Shown: positions 49,101-52,640, counted from the stretch's first letter. The stretch: DNA of 64,000 nucleotides from Vitellaria paradoxa (GCA_019916065.1 CM034241.1:18093228-18157227), one strand, 5' to 3'. The notes: generated by a model from the letters alone, not told the origin. Numbers and translations are program-made.

Positions 49101-49714
49101 TAATTTCATTTAAACGCATAGAAAACATGATCCATGACATACAGAAATGGATTAAGAGAATTCATATAACTGATTCCAACTAGTTTGGGACTAATGTTCT
49201 CCTTAGTTGAGTTGTATGCAAATTTTTTATTGCTTACATGGAAAACCTTTTGTTTAAATTTAAGTGTTTTAAAAATTTTTCAGTTTTACCAAATCTGTTG
49301 TGTAGAATTACTTTACAGGGTTTGGTCTCTCCCCCTTCACAACACCCTCACCCTCTCCCCTAATACTTGAATTCTCAATGTAGATGCTACATAGTTGGTT
49401 CTCATCCTTCAAAATGTGAGCCAAATCAAGGTCATGGGTGGGCTTGTTTTTAGCCACTAGCCTAGACCCTATCCTTGACACAAAATTATTATCCTATGCT
49501 CGTGTTATGTTTGGAGTATTAATTTTTTTTTTTGGGGGGGGGAGTGAATAAAAGTGGTAGGAATGCAAAATAAAATGAAAATTTTATTTATTTTCTCGAG
49601 TTCAAAAAGTAAGAAGAAAATGAATTGGTATTTGTCGATAAATTTTATGCGGATGATATAACTTTCTGATTGGTTCTGATTGACTGGGCTTTCCTGTATA
49701 ATGAGCAGGGATAA
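688..49714 (+). CDS. RBL15: RBL15-like rhomboid protein with UBA domain, C-terminal part (7 exon segments)
   Basis: Joining 688-782, 863-932, 19224-19414, 43532-43586, 43671-43727, 43974-44048 and 49709-49714 gives 549 nt in one frame (182 residues plus stop), with GT-AG at every intron and consistent phases. The peptide begins with [20 protein letters not shown] and continues through a Ser/Asn-rich linker with [11 protein letters not shown] and [11 protein letters not shown]. It ends in a UBA-type motif, [14 protein letters not shown] then [20 protein letters not shown]. As I recall the family, this order matches Arabidopsis RBL15, whose six-helix rhomboid domain precedes a cytosolic linker and UBA domain. 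Rhomboids are intramembrane proteins and UBA domains bind ubiquitin; catalytic competence cannot be judged because the rhomboid domain is not in the window. Introns are 80, 18291, 24117, 84, 246 and 5660 bp. The family call is strong; orthology and function are inference. Confidence 0.83.
863..932 (+). CDS. RBL15: RBL15-like exon: linker
   Basis: The first base completes a Ser codon with the AG of the previous exon. Then 23 codons encode [20 protein letters not shown] and FAQ, ending in phase 0 at CAG|gtattg. The acceptor is ctgagtag|C. The W-R-x-L-S-x-W-x-P-Q-R-E pattern resembles the same linker stretch of Arabidopsis RBL15. The intron that follows is 18.3 kb and packed with retroelements. 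Confidence 0.82.
933..1564. other. Intron sequence without recognised element
   Basis: This is AT-rich intron. A homopolymer T/G run at about 1080-1107 is the only obvious structure. Nothing coding or TE-like was recognised. Confidence 0.5.
1565..3065 (-). mobile_element. RTE-clade LINE remnant (3' part), interrupted by a solo LTR
   Basis: On the - strand, fragments of an RTE-type reverse transcriptase appear in order. They are [10 protein letters not shown] near 3040, [18 protein letters not shown] near 2750-2800, and [20 protein letters not shown] with [19 protein letters not shown] at 2280-2410. In the last of these the usual FADD is degraded to FAYD. Position 1575-1620 carries the characteristic plant RTE 3' end, with an aactagtt core and ttgttgagtt. 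A solo LTR (2556-2742) and about 80 bp of unrelated sequence interrupt it. Stops and frameshifts are numerous, so this is an old dead copy. Confidence 0.75.
2556..2742 (+). repeat. Solo LTR of the Copia A family
   Basis: This 187-bp sequence starts TGTGAACGTAGTCTT and ends TTGCTTTTCA. It aligns along its whole length with the LTRs of Copia A (8707-8894 and 18116-18296), sharing blocks such as ttcagtattttagagaa. No internal region follows, which fits loss of an element by recombination between its LTRs. The flanks ctcat and cactt are not a clean 5-bp duplication. Confidence 0.78.
3166..6811 (-). mobile_element. Copia element B, degenerate and 5'-truncated
   Basis: This is a - strand Ty1/Copia remnant lying wholly inside intron 933-19223. 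Its 3' end is at the left, where a purine tract (minus strand cgacttgagggcaag, about 3268-3282) precedes a putative LTR of about 100 bp. Domains run leftward as gag zinc-finger remnants (6480-6780), integrase (6075-5230), reverse transcriptase (about 4750-4100) and RNase H (about 3900-3500). No right-hand LTR is visible; the element stops at a poly(A) run at 6812. It is related to Copia C. Confidence 0.75.
3500..6780 (-). pseudogene. Copia B gag-pol remnant
   Basis: The integrase zinc-binding region is recognisable near 5990-5880 ([19 protein letters not shown], then [11 protein letters not shown]), followed by [16 protein letters not shown]. Reverse transcriptase includes [13 protein letters not shown] at about 4118-4160, so the catalytic YADD pair survives. 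RNase H traces appear around 3500-3620 as an SESEY-like stretch. Many stops and frameshifts break the polyprotein into short pieces, so no functional protein is expected. Confidence 0.72.
6812..6826 (+). repeat. Poly(A) run at a Copia/LINE boundary
   Basis: A run of 15 A separates truncated Copia B from LINE fragment J. A poly(A) normally ends a LINE, yet J continues to the right on the same strand. It may therefore be the tail of another tiny insertion or a junction scar. Confidence 0.6.
6850..7745 (+). mobile_element. LINE fragment J (L1-type, post-RT region)
   Basis: Translation in shifting frames gives [20 protein letters not shown], then [15 protein letters not shown], typical of the region after the RT domain in plant L1-like ORF2. 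Further on are [16 protein letters not shown] and a decayed zf-RVT segment ([14 protein letters not shown]). There is no RT core, 3' UTR or tail, so both ends are missing. It is more diverged than LINEs K and L and likely another lineage. Confidence 0.7.
7746..8706. other. Intron sequence without recognised gene
   Basis: No coding similarity was found. AT-rich DNA with a T run (8347-8360) and a G run (8639-8647). The stretch around 7870-7990 looks like non-coding LTR-retrotransposon sequence, but I cannot assign it. Confidence 0.4.
8707..8894 (+). repeat. 5' LTR of Copia A
   Basis: TGTGAATG...GAATTTCA, 188 bp, with a TATA-like cttatatatta at about 8800. It is matched by the 3' LTR at 18116 and the solo LTR at 2556. 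Confidence 0.88.
8897..8908 (+). other. Primer-binding site of Copia A
   Basis: TGGTATCTGAGC lies two bases after the LTR end. It is complementary to the 3' end of initiator Met-tRNA apart from one base (the consensus has CAGAGC). Confidence 0.8.
9456..10416 (+). pseudogene. Copia A gag remnant
   Basis: The start ATG at 9456 gives [20 protein letters not shown] and then [17 protein letters not shown], the usual N-terminal gag pattern of Copia elements. A complete CCHC nucleocapsid knuckle, [14 protein letters not shown], is at 10213-10254. In-frame stops occur (TAG 9639, others at about 9830 and 9916). No full Gag can be made. Confidence 0.8.
12852..12864 (+). repeat. Left target-site duplication of LINE K
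   Basis: The 13-bp agttgcttcctcc is repeated exactly at 17052-17064. In Copia A this encodes the V-A-S-S stretch of RT, and joining across the LINE restores the reading sense. Confidence 0.93.
12865..13310 (+). pseudogene. LINE K ORF1 C-terminal remnant
   Basis: Only the basic, low-complexity tail of the ORF1 nucleic-acid-binding protein is left. Recognisable pieces are [10 protein letters not shown] and, further on, [18 protein letters not shown]. The latter matches RSQKKKKAKMMHALVQKN in LINE L. The DUF4283 and CCHC regions were lost by 5' truncation. Stops and shifts are present. Confidence 0.65.
13323..16933 (+). pseudogene. LINE K ORF2: endonuclease, reverse transcriptase, zf-RVT
   Basis: The start at [17 protein letters not shown] is a typical AP-endonuclease N-terminus, followed by ILETKV. 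Endonuclease continues with [26 protein letters not shown] and SILDHSP. RT contains [41 protein letters not shown] and [10 protein letters not shown] (FADD at 15398-15409). Near 16570-16630 is the zinc segment [20 protein letters not shown]. Two frameshifts (about 13505 and 13720) and stops at 14369, 15446, about 15689 and about 15986 disable it. Otherwise one frame runs through, so decay is moderate. Confidence 0.9.
17052..17064 (+). repeat. Right target-site duplication of LINE K
   Basis: Exact copy of 12852-12864, directly after the poly(A) tail. Confidence 0.93.
17610..17818 (-). mobile_element. tRNA-derived SINE with 12-bp TSD
   Basis: This 209-bp insertion in Copia A RNase H is flanked by exact gcttttattaga copies (17598-17609 and 17819-17830). 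On the - strand it begins with a tRNA-like head. Box A-like TAGTCCAGTGGTT is complementary to 17798-17810, and box B-like GAGTTCAAATCTC is complementary to 17755-17767. An unrelated body and an A-rich tail follow (T run 17612-17622). Pol III boxes, small size, A tail and TSD together define a SINE. Removing it restores the RNase H reading sense. Confidence 0.9.
18106..18115 (+). other. Polypurine tract of Copia A
   Basis: gaaggggggt lies immediately before the 3' LTR start TGTGAATA, where plus-strand priming occurs in LTR elements. Confidence 0.75.
18116..18296 (+). repeat. 3' LTR of Copia A
   Basis: TGTGAATATAG...TTGAATTTCA, 181 bp. It aligns with 8707-8894 with roughly 15 substitutions plus small gaps by eye. 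Confidence 0.88.
18297..19223. other. Intron end without recognised element
   Basis: AT-rich unique-looking intron with a patch of CA/TA-rich sequence near 18500-18580. It ends at the acceptor tgtgcag before exon 19224-19414. Nothing coding was seen. Confidence 0.5.
19224..19414 (+). CDS. RBL15: RBL15-like exon: Ser/Asn-rich cytosolic linker
   Basis: This exon is 191 nt (63 codons plus two bases), acceptor tgtgcag|TCAGCAG and donor GAAAG|gtatta. It encodes [18 protein letters not shown], then a Ser/Thr-rich stretch, [18 protein letters not shown] and HQIVNE. It is hydrophilic, probably disordered and cytosolic. FPGxGRTL and ARLL are the recognisable family patterns. It is isolated by 18.3 kb of intron on one side and 24.1 kb on the other, so prediction pipelines could easily miss it or fuse it to transposon genes. 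Confidence 0.82.
19415..19639. other. Start of 24-kb intron, unique-looking
   Basis: Begins with the donor gtatta. No TE similarity is recognised before the Copia C LTR. Confidence 0.45.
19640..20200 (-). mobile_element. Copia C, segment 1: 3' LTR and RNase H end
   Basis: A - strand Copia related to B. The putative 3' LTR ends at 19800 on this strand (minus start TGCCGAGATATGG), next to the purine tract complement ctcccctgcaagc. RNase H remnants occupy 19810-20195 and resemble those of B. At 20200 the element is cut by Copia D, whose TSD cacaa (20196-20200 and 20457 plus 5000, i.e. 25457-25461) shows C continues at 25457. The outer end of the LTR is uncertain. Confidence 0.7.
20196..20200. 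repeat. Left TSD of Copia D
   Basis: cacaa, repeated at 25457-25461 just beyond the other LTR of D. Confidence 0.8.
20201..20343 (-). repeat. 3' LTR of Copia D
   Basis: 143 bp. On the minus strand it begins TATTAGAATATATG, preceded by a purine tract (plus-strand tgccccctcaaactgg, 20344-20359). Confidence 0.85.
20351..23560 (-). pseudogene. Copia D pol remnant (PR-INT-RT-RH)
   Basis: Read leftward, protease-region [20 protein letters not shown] lies near 23500. Integrase follows: [32 protein letters not shown] and [12 protein letters not shown], then [15 protein letters not shown] near 22650. RT includes [20 protein letters not shown] near 21500 and [14 protein letters not shown] near 21290, so the DD pair is kept. 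RNase H spans about 21080-20351, with [13 protein letters not shown] near its end. The frame changes repeatedly and many stops occur. Confidence 0.82.
23690..24635 (-). pseudogene. Copia D gag remnant
   Basis: The start at 24633-24635 gives [20 protein letters not shown], then [11 protein letters not shown]. This is the same N-terminus type as Copia G. The nucleocapsid knuckle is decayed around 23770-23840 ([20 protein letters not shown]; the first two Cys are frame-shifted and the last Cys is lost). A Gly/Arg-rich patch ([15 protein letters not shown]) precedes it, as in G. Confidence 0.75.
24852..24878 (+). mobile_element. Ultra-short LINE-tail insertion with TSD (in D)
   Basis: tactaacc plus 16 A and cg lies between exact 11-bp copies gtggctgccaa (24841-24851 and 24879-24889). 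The structure is a LINE-like 3' terminus and poly(A) with target duplication, lacking any LINE body. Confidence 0.7.
25302..25313 (-). other. Primer-binding site of Copia D
   Basis: On the minus strand TTCTATCAGAAC follows the 5' LTR directly and resembles the initiator-Met PBS TGGTATCAGAGC. Confidence 0.6.
25314..25456 (-). repeat. 5' LTR of Copia D
   Basis: 143 bp. On the minus strand it begins TGTTATAATATATAAAG and ends TTTTTCAACT. It is followed on the plus strand by TSD cacaa (25457-25461). Confidence 0.85.
25457..26948 (-). mobile_element. Copia C, segment 2: RT region
   Basis: Copia C resumes after D. On the - strand the RT contains an intact YVDD box (complement of 26003-26025) and linker sequence toward integrase up to 26940. 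The layout parallels Copia B 3650-5040. Stops are frequent. It ends at the left LTR of Copia E; flanks ggtag (26944-26948) and ggcag (32025-32029) are the probable TSD with one mismatch. Confidence 0.72.
26949..27177 (+). repeat. 5' LTR of Copia E
   Basis: 229 bp, TGCAGATAAATC...TTACCTTCA, with a TATA-like gtatataaatagagg near 27118-27134. Confidence 0.88.
27178..27189 (+). other. Primer-binding site of Copia E
   Basis: TGGTATCAGAGC, the exact complement of the initiator Met-tRNA 3' end, abuts the LTR. Confidence 0.88.
27347..28460 (+). pseudogene. Copia E gag remnant
   Basis: ATG at 27347 gives [20 protein letters not shown], then [13 protein letters not shown] complete CCHC knuckle, [14 protein letters not shown], is at 28151-28192. 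Several in-frame stops occur (for example in HKLNG..WS*S and near 27610). Around 28439-28482 a ~22-bp tandem duplication (ggcttcttggatgctt repeated) adds a stop just before the protease. Confidence 0.78.
28461..31720 (+). pseudogene. Copia E pol remnant (PR-INT-RT-RH)
   Basis: The protease active site reads [10 protein letters not shown], so the catalytic Asp of DSG is Asn. Integrase has [30 protein letters not shown] and [13 protein letters not shown], then [22 protein letters not shown] has [40 protein letters not shown] and YLDD at 30855-30866. RNase H has [17 protein letters not shown]. Frames are interrupted by stops and shifts, including TAG near 30696 and TAA near 31464. Confidence 0.85.
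28701..28718 (+). mobile_element. Ultra-short LINE-tail insertion (in E)
   Basis: attacc plus 12 A interrupts the protease/integrase linker of E after THEL. The left flank cttactcatgaacta (28686-28700) and right flank cttacaagcta (28719-28729) look like a ~15-bp TSD with a 4-bp loss in the right copy. The attacc(A)n matches the 3' end of LINE K. Confidence 0.65.
31795..32024 (+). repeat. 3' LTR of Copia E
   Basis: 230 bp, TGTAGATAAATC...TTACCTTCA, preceded by the purine tract aagggggag. Pairs with 26949-27177. Confidence 0.88.
32025..32275 (-). mobile_element. Copia C, segment 3: RT-INT linker
   Basis: The third piece of C, after Copia E. On the minus strand it matches the Copia B region at 5130-5380 (complement of gagaatgccttagaaagacac and caagttgatgaacaaa). 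A T-rich, slippage-type run interrupts it at 32087-32119. It ends where the LTR of H starts. The integrase, gag and 5' LTR of C are not found further right. Confidence 0.68.
32276..32572 (-). mobile_element. Copia H: LTR and RNase H end only
   Basis: A D-like - strand Copia reduced to its 3' end. The LTR is 32276-32427 (minus start TGTTAGAATATATAGGG, plus a purine tract complement tgcctcttcaagc). About 145 bp of the RNase H end follow, matching the end of D (aagaagat, gccag/cagc tt-type blocks). It stops abruptly near 32572, where Copia F sequence begins on the opposite strand. Confidence 0.65.
32573..34919 (+). mobile_element. Copia F, segment 1 (5'-truncated): protease to RT
   Basis: A + strand Copia with no 5' LTR or gag, starting next to truncated H. 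Protease keeps [12 protein letters not shown] (about 32706-32741). Integrase shows [41 protein letters not shown] and [22 protein letters not shown] runs through [20 protein letters not shown] to the [12 protein letters not shown] box, where Copia G interrupts it. Stops and shifts are present. Confidence 0.8.
34920..34924. repeat. Left TSD of Copia G
   Basis: gagac, repeated at 40239-40243. Joining restores the F RT sequence [11 protein letters not shown]. Confidence 0.88.
34925..35121 (+). repeat. 5' LTR of Copia G
   Basis: 197 bp, TATTAGAAG...CCTAACA (inverted ends, with TA instead of TG at the start). It contains a TATA-like aattataaataag. Followed by PBS TGGTATTAGAGT at 35122-35133. Confidence 0.9.
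35179..35200. repeat. (GA)n microsatellite in Copia G leader
   Basis: An uninterrupted AG/GA dinucleotide run of about 22 bp lies downstream of the PBS. A GC-richer leader follows (35211-35500). Confidence 0.85.
35765..36665 (+). pseudogene. Copia G gag
   Basis: ATG at 35765 gives [20 protein letters not shown] and [23 protein letters not shown] near 35934 and a frameshift near 36015 disrupt the front. From 36024 a long open stretch covers the gag capsid-like region ([33 protein letters not shown]). A Gly/Arg-rich segment follows, then a complete CCHC knuckle, [14 protein letters not shown] (about 36564-36605). Of all gag genes here it is the best preserved. Confidence 0.82.
36666..39990 (+). 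pseudogene. Copia G pol (PR-INT-RT-RH)
   Basis: The protease active site reads [14 protein letters not shown], where DSG has become DSR. Integrase shows [17 protein letters not shown], the zinc-site Cys changed to Tyr in [11 protein letters not shown], then [16 protein letters not shown] and [22 protein letters not shown] has [13 protein letters not shown] then a stop, SLYGL-type [20 protein letters not shown], and YVND near 39069-39080 instead of YVDD. RNase H is one open frame, 39181-39912, with [20 protein letters not shown]. Function is unlikely. Confidence 0.85.
40042..40238 (+). repeat. 3' LTR of Copia G
   Basis: 197 bp, TATTAGAAG...CCTAATA, preceded by the purine tract ttgaggaggcg and followed by TSD gagac (40239-40243). 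Confidence 0.9.
40239..42129 (+). mobile_element. Copia F, segment 2: RT end and RNase H
   Basis: F resumes after G with [40 protein letters not shown] (YIDD kept, about 40472), and [20 protein letters not shown]. RNase H starts at 40965 and is split by an LTR-like insertion (about 41010-41735). It resumes as [20 protein letters not shown] and ends with [17 protein letters not shown] and a purine tract (gagggggag). Stops are few but present (for example TAG near 40358). Confidence 0.8.
41010..41735 (+). mobile_element. Probable solo LTR inserted in Copia F RNase H
   Basis: About 725 bp of unrelated non-coding sequence interrupts F between SISG and NVWGNL. It begins near tgtagaatagttagccc and ends near aattcctagttgtaca, and contains a TATA-like cctataaaaggc (about 41200). 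A 4-base tgta repeat at the two ends could be the duplication, or the termini could be TGTA...TACA. I favour a solo LTR of an unrelated family; a MITE or other insertion is possible. It has no coding capacity. Confidence 0.5.
42130..42445 (+). repeat. 3' LTR of Copia F (5' LTR absent)
   Basis: Starts TGTGGAAATACCC directly after the purine tract gagggggag. The right end is a guess (possibly ...gacgttttgca, about 42436, or a later CA) because no partner LTR exists in the window. Confidence 0.55.
42446..43531. other. Intron without recognised element; local duplication and (GA)n
   Basis: A short block (acatggctggatggttttgt) near 42670 recurs in similar form near 42770, and actcttcttcaagc recurs near 42730 and 43120, so local segmental duplication occurred. 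A (GA)n run lies at 43162-43190. It ends at acceptor ttctag before exon 43532-43586. Confidence 0.5.
43162..43190. repeat. (GA)n microsatellite
   Basis: A perfect GA dinucleotide run of about 29 bp in the intron. Confidence 0.9.
43532..43586 (+). CDS. RBL15: RBL15-like exon: linker before UBA
   Basis: This exon is 55 nt. Its first G completes AGG (Arg) with the AG of the previous exon, followed by 18 codons, [18 protein letters not shown], ending in phase 0 at CATCAG|gtttct. The acceptor is cttctag|G. The Ala-rich linker is weakly conserved, so the assignment rests on phase, splice sites and its position between well-recognised exons. Confidence 0.78.
43671..43727 (+). CDS. RBL15: RBL15-like exon: first half of UBA domain
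   Basis: Nineteen codons, [19 protein letters not shown], are bounded by aaatgcag|GGC and AGG|gtaaaa. This holds UBA helix 1 and the diagnostic MGF turn, which contacts ubiquitin in UBA domains. Only 84 bp separates it from the preceding exon. Confidence 0.88.
43974..44048 (+). CDS. RBL15: RBL15-like exon: second half of UBA domain
   Basis: Twenty-five codons, [20 protein letters not shown] then LMTQL, follow the acceptor attccag|ACA. They complete the three-helix UBA fold, with the A-L/V-x-A-A-x-x-D/G-D-x-x-x-A pattern. The donor is CTG|gtctgt. If the exon is not spliced here, translation adds Val-Cys-Thr and stops at TGA 44058-44060. Confidence 0.87.
44049..44060 (+). other. Alternative stop by intron retention after the UBA exon
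   Basis: Reading past donor gtctgt gives Val-Cys-Thr and TGA. A transcript polyadenylated within this AT-rich intron would encode an almost identical protein without crossing 5.7 kb that contains a Copia. Confidence 0.45.
44061..44966. other. Intron sequence without recognised element
   Basis: AT-rich; T-rich runs near 44080 and 44335. Nothing coding or TE-like was identified. Confidence 0.5.
44967..45177 (+). repeat. 5' LTR of Copia I
   Basis: 211 bp, TATTGGAAAATG...TTTTCAACG (TG to TA at the start, CA to CG at the end). Contains the TATA-like gtatatataggg near 45109. Confidence 0.85.
45178..45189 (+). other. Primer-binding site of Copia I
   Basis: TGGTATCAGAGC, the exact initiator-Met complement, directly after the 5' LTR. 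Confidence 0.88.
45868..48100 (+). pseudogene. Copia I remnant: PR, INT, RNase H; RT deleted
   Basis: MAEISKKL at 45868 may be a gag start, but it meets a stop at once. Protease reads [13 protein letters not shown] near 46010. Integrase has [44 protein letters not shown] and [20 protein letters not shown]. After [17 protein letters not shown] (about 47415-47462) the sequence jumps to the pre-RNase H segment LGEAERD, duplicated at 47463 and 47538. RNase H then starts ([33 protein letters not shown]). No YxDD box exists. Confidence 0.83.
48255..48465 (+). repeat. 3' LTR of Copia I
   Basis: 211 bp, TGTTGGAAAATG...TTTTCAACA, with canonical ends, preceded by the purine tract gagggagag. Confidence 0.87.
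48490..49220 (+). mobile_element. RTE-clade LINE remnant, 3' end
   Basis: Frame-shifted translation shows the post-RT part of plant RTE elements: [23 protein letters not shown] near 48800, [20 protein letters not shown] near 48870-48930, and [20 protein letters not shown] near 49080-49140. It closes with the RTE 3' signature ccaactagtttgggact and gttgagttgta. It is 5'-truncated, full of stops, and on the opposite strand to the copy at 1565-3065. Confidence 0.75.
49221..49708. other. Intron end, unique-looking
   Basis: AT-rich with a T/G homopolymer at 49529-49543. Ends in a possible branch point and acceptor atgagcag. No TE coding was recognised. Confidence 0.45.
49709..49714 (+). CDS. RBL15: RBL15-like terminal micro-coding exon (Gly-stop)
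   Basis: After a pyrimidine-containing stretch and ataatgagcag, the sequence GGATAA would add Gly and a stop in the correct phase, giving a C-terminus ...MTQLG. Possible branch-point sequences (ctgat, ttgac) lie 25-40 bp upstream. I infer this exon from splice grammar and phase only. Stopping at 44058-44060 by retaining the intron start is the alternative. Confidence 0.5.
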   Translation, partial: G

Positions 49715-49890
49715 ATCTAAACGCTCCTCGGCCATTTGCAGAGATCCTCGATGAGTTGAAAAGTTATGCAGTTCCATGTTTTGGCTGGCTTCTATCCACT
49801 GTATCTGGCTGAAGTTATTTGTGGGTTTTGTACATTCTTTGACATCCAGTCTAAAACACACCTATATACCTATACATATATATTAGAATT
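49715..49890 (+). other. Putative 3' UTR of the RBL15-like gene
   Basis: If the terminal exon begins at 49709, this is its untranslated tail. It has no transposon similarity that I can see and is less AT-rich than its surroundings. I found no clear AATAAA signal, so the right boundary is a guess. A transcript ending in the AT-rich stretch after 44060 is the alternative. Confidence 0.35.
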
Positions 49891-50639
49891 TTCATTTGTG
49901 GTCGGTTCTGGGAGGGGCTATGGGGGAGAGCGAAGCTTATGTTTAAGCATTTTCAAGTTCTCTCAAAAGAAGAGCAGATGGATTGGAAACTGAGCTTACA
50001 GTTTTACCTTAAACACCCCCTTCCGGATTTATCATGAACTGATGGAAGTTGAATTCATAGACTCGTGCAGACTCCCATTTTGCATAAATTTTCACATGAA
50101 ACTGCTTTTTATTTACACGCATTGCGCATTTATTGGGGGAAGAAATATTAGAGCTATCAATTATAAGGAGGCGTACTTTCAACCAGCAATCAAAGACGGT
50201 CAATATAAAATCATGGTTGGATCTCAATGCGCAGCGTAGAATCCAATTTCCTTACAGGGTGAAGAGAACCAAACGAAAGTAAATGAGTGGGATTATTGAC
50301 TGATTTCTCCGTTATAAACAACGGATGTTATAATGATGCAGAACATTAATAAGTGATTTCCAACATGATTCGCAACATGATTCCCAACAAAACCCTCGAT
50401 CTGATTTTATTCTACTAAGAGTTTTGGTTTGGTTTTGAATTTAAGTCCTACTATCTGTTTTTTTTGGAAGGGGGGGGGAGTATTATGAACTATTAGTTAT
50501 TTCCCTTTCATTGGGTTATTAGGTTAATATATATATATATTTTTACCCAACTGGGTGAGAGTGAATTGATTTAATCTAATTAGGGATTTGGTTTTGAGTT
50601 TAAAAAAAAATTCGAGAACCTTTTTTTTTTTTTAAAAAA
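49891..50639. other. Downstream of gene, no feature recognised
   Basis: Non-coding. Homopolymer runs at 50459-50479, 50598-50620 and 50625-50645, and a TA stretch at 50530-50541. Confidence 0.5.
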
Positions 50640-50965
50640 AAAAACATTCAACATTACACCATTACTTTGCATGGGCGGCTATGGTCTATCATCTTTAGAA
50701 AAAAAAGGAATGCTAGAGTTTATGAGGGGTTTCTTCATCAATTCCCAGCCTTATCAAGATCATCAAGCATAAAGTTAGAACTAAAATATCTTAGCTTCTT
50801 GTTTTGAGAGGTTCCAATGTAAATATTAGCATTTGTACTAGGTGCTCTCGACTCTTTTGTAGCTAATTTTGTTGTTAAGCGGGGAAATGCCCTTAAGATA
50901 ATATCTTAATATAAATATTCTTTCATTAATCCAAATTTCTCTAAACTACTAAAAAAAAAAAAAAT
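50640..50965 (+). mobile_element. LINE M: short 5'-truncated 3' end
   Basis: Encodes the last residues of an L1-type ORF2, AWAAMVYHLWKERNARVYEG (one frameshift in an A run near 50700), comparable to [20 protein letters not shown] in LINE K. A 3' UTR with the shared ggggaaatgcc block follows, then a poly(A) tail at 50951-50965. No certain TSD was found. Confidence 0.78.
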
Positions 50966-51110
50966 TGCTTCATCCTATGGGACTGGAGCCCACAACTTTG
51001 TGGGTGGATTAGCTCTTATTGCCTTGAGCTATTTGATTCGTGGAGACTCGAACCCACAGCTAACTTTAAGGGTGGATTAATTCCTTTTTTTGGGGGGAGG
51101 GGGAGGACAA
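50966..51110. repeat. tRNA-like repeat remnants
   Basis: Two short blocks, ggactggagcccacaactt with gtgggtggattagctc and gactcgaacccacagcta with gggtggattaatt, resemble the complement of tRNA box B regions (GAACCCAC type). They may be decayed SINE heads. No cloverleaf can be drawn with confidence and the function is unknown. Confidence 0.3.
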
Positions 51111-51249
51111 ACATTAAAACAATTCAGTAAAGCATTAACCATTGTCAATTACATTCTTTGTTGCATAATGAGCATTTTTAACTAATTTCCTAGGGACTTT
51201 CCTAACCTAAATAGTAATACATATTAGAGAGCTAAGCTCTCAAGCAACT

Positions 51250-52640
51250 ATCAGTTTTTTAACTTCTTAATTGCATTTTTCTATACATTTTAAATATTCA
51301 ACTAGTAACTTACTATTCGTTAAAACTATTACTTTAACACACCTAAAATCTTTAATAAAAAGTAGAGCTATAAGACATGTCATTGCTACTTGCATTAATG
51401 CCAATGGCGCCCATATCTCCATTGCTCTATTCAACAAGATTGTCCCTGAACTATCCTTTATCACCAAAGATGCCACTGCTTTTCCCGAATCTTGTTTCCA
51501 TGCTGCATCAATTGTTACAATTATCTCATAATGCAAATTAGGCATGACATCCTTGTTCATGTGTGATACTTCCTCCATTTGCTTGCCCTCATTGCCTTTA
51601 TTTTCCTCCTTTCTTGATTCTTGCAATTTTCCTGTAAAATCACTAAGAGAACAATTCAACATATTAGTATAAACATTCGTCATTCTAATAATAGTCATTG
51701 GATCTTTCCCAATCTTGTTAAAAACATTCTCATTGCTCGCTACCCGAAAAGCCCAACAATGAGCAATCAAACTTTTGCAAATCTCCTCATCTGCATTTTT
51801 CATAATCACCACCCTTATCCATTCATCTATTCCGTCTCTACTCTAATCATTAGTCCTTACACCATGACATGACCCAAACCATACTGCTTTAACCAGCTCA
51901 CCTCCCATAAAAATATGATTCTGATCTCCTTTACTTTCCCACACCACTGACATTTACCATTCACATCTACCCCACTTTTCCTAAAATTTTTTGCAACTGG
52001 TAAAAATATTATGTAATATTTTCCATATAAAAGATCTCCACTTTTCCAAAATGTTGAACCTCTATACTCTCCCCCATATTTTGTCATTTTGTGAAAAGCC
52101 TTACAACTATTATGTGTCATTAAGTCTGATTAGTTTGTTTAACCTCCCATTAAACTACAAAATAAGCTGACTTGACTGAAAATTCCCCATTCTTAATACC
52201 ACCCCATACCCATTCATTTTCGTAACACTTACTTGGTATATAAATTCTTTTTATAGCCTCTACTATATTACTCGGGAAAAAAAATATCTTAAGAGTGGCT
52301 CCCTCCAAATTCTATGCTTAAAATTATAAAAATGGCCTGTTTTCCTTGACTAGCCTTTAACCTCCAATCTTCTTGACATGTAGGGATTTTCGCATCCTGG
52401 TATCCGTTCCCACTTGAAAGCATCCAAATCTCAGTTGGACCCTACCTTACAAAATTATCCGCACACACTTCCCTCCATGAAACATTTTGTAACTCTTTAC
52501 ACAGCTACCTCAAGGCATCCATATTAGACACTTTGAATAAATTTTCAAAATATTCTAAAAAAATGCCACTTTCTTACTTTATAGTTTTCTTATCCAATTA
52601 AACTCTACTTTTCTTAATCATTCTCTACTCCATTGAAATA
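51250..52640 (-). mobile_element. LINE O with RNase H domain, RT deleted
   Basis: A - strand plant non-LTR element of a different clade from K/L. Reading leftward: LEYFENLFKVSN (52540), typical just before RT; then directly NGEFSVKSAYFVV (about 52150); the zf-RVT segment NGKCQWCGKVKEIRIIFLWE (about 51920); and an RNase H-like (RVT_3) domain, VTIDAAWKQDSGKAVASLVI to NSKLLVEYLKCIEK, ending near 51267. The RT between the first two is absent. Its RNase H domain is one 181-codon open frame. Confidence 0.72.

Noticed and set aside
51267..51812. Host RNase H-like gene
   Set aside because: Preceded in order by LINE zf-RVT and pre-RT segments; best explained as the end of a non-LTR element.
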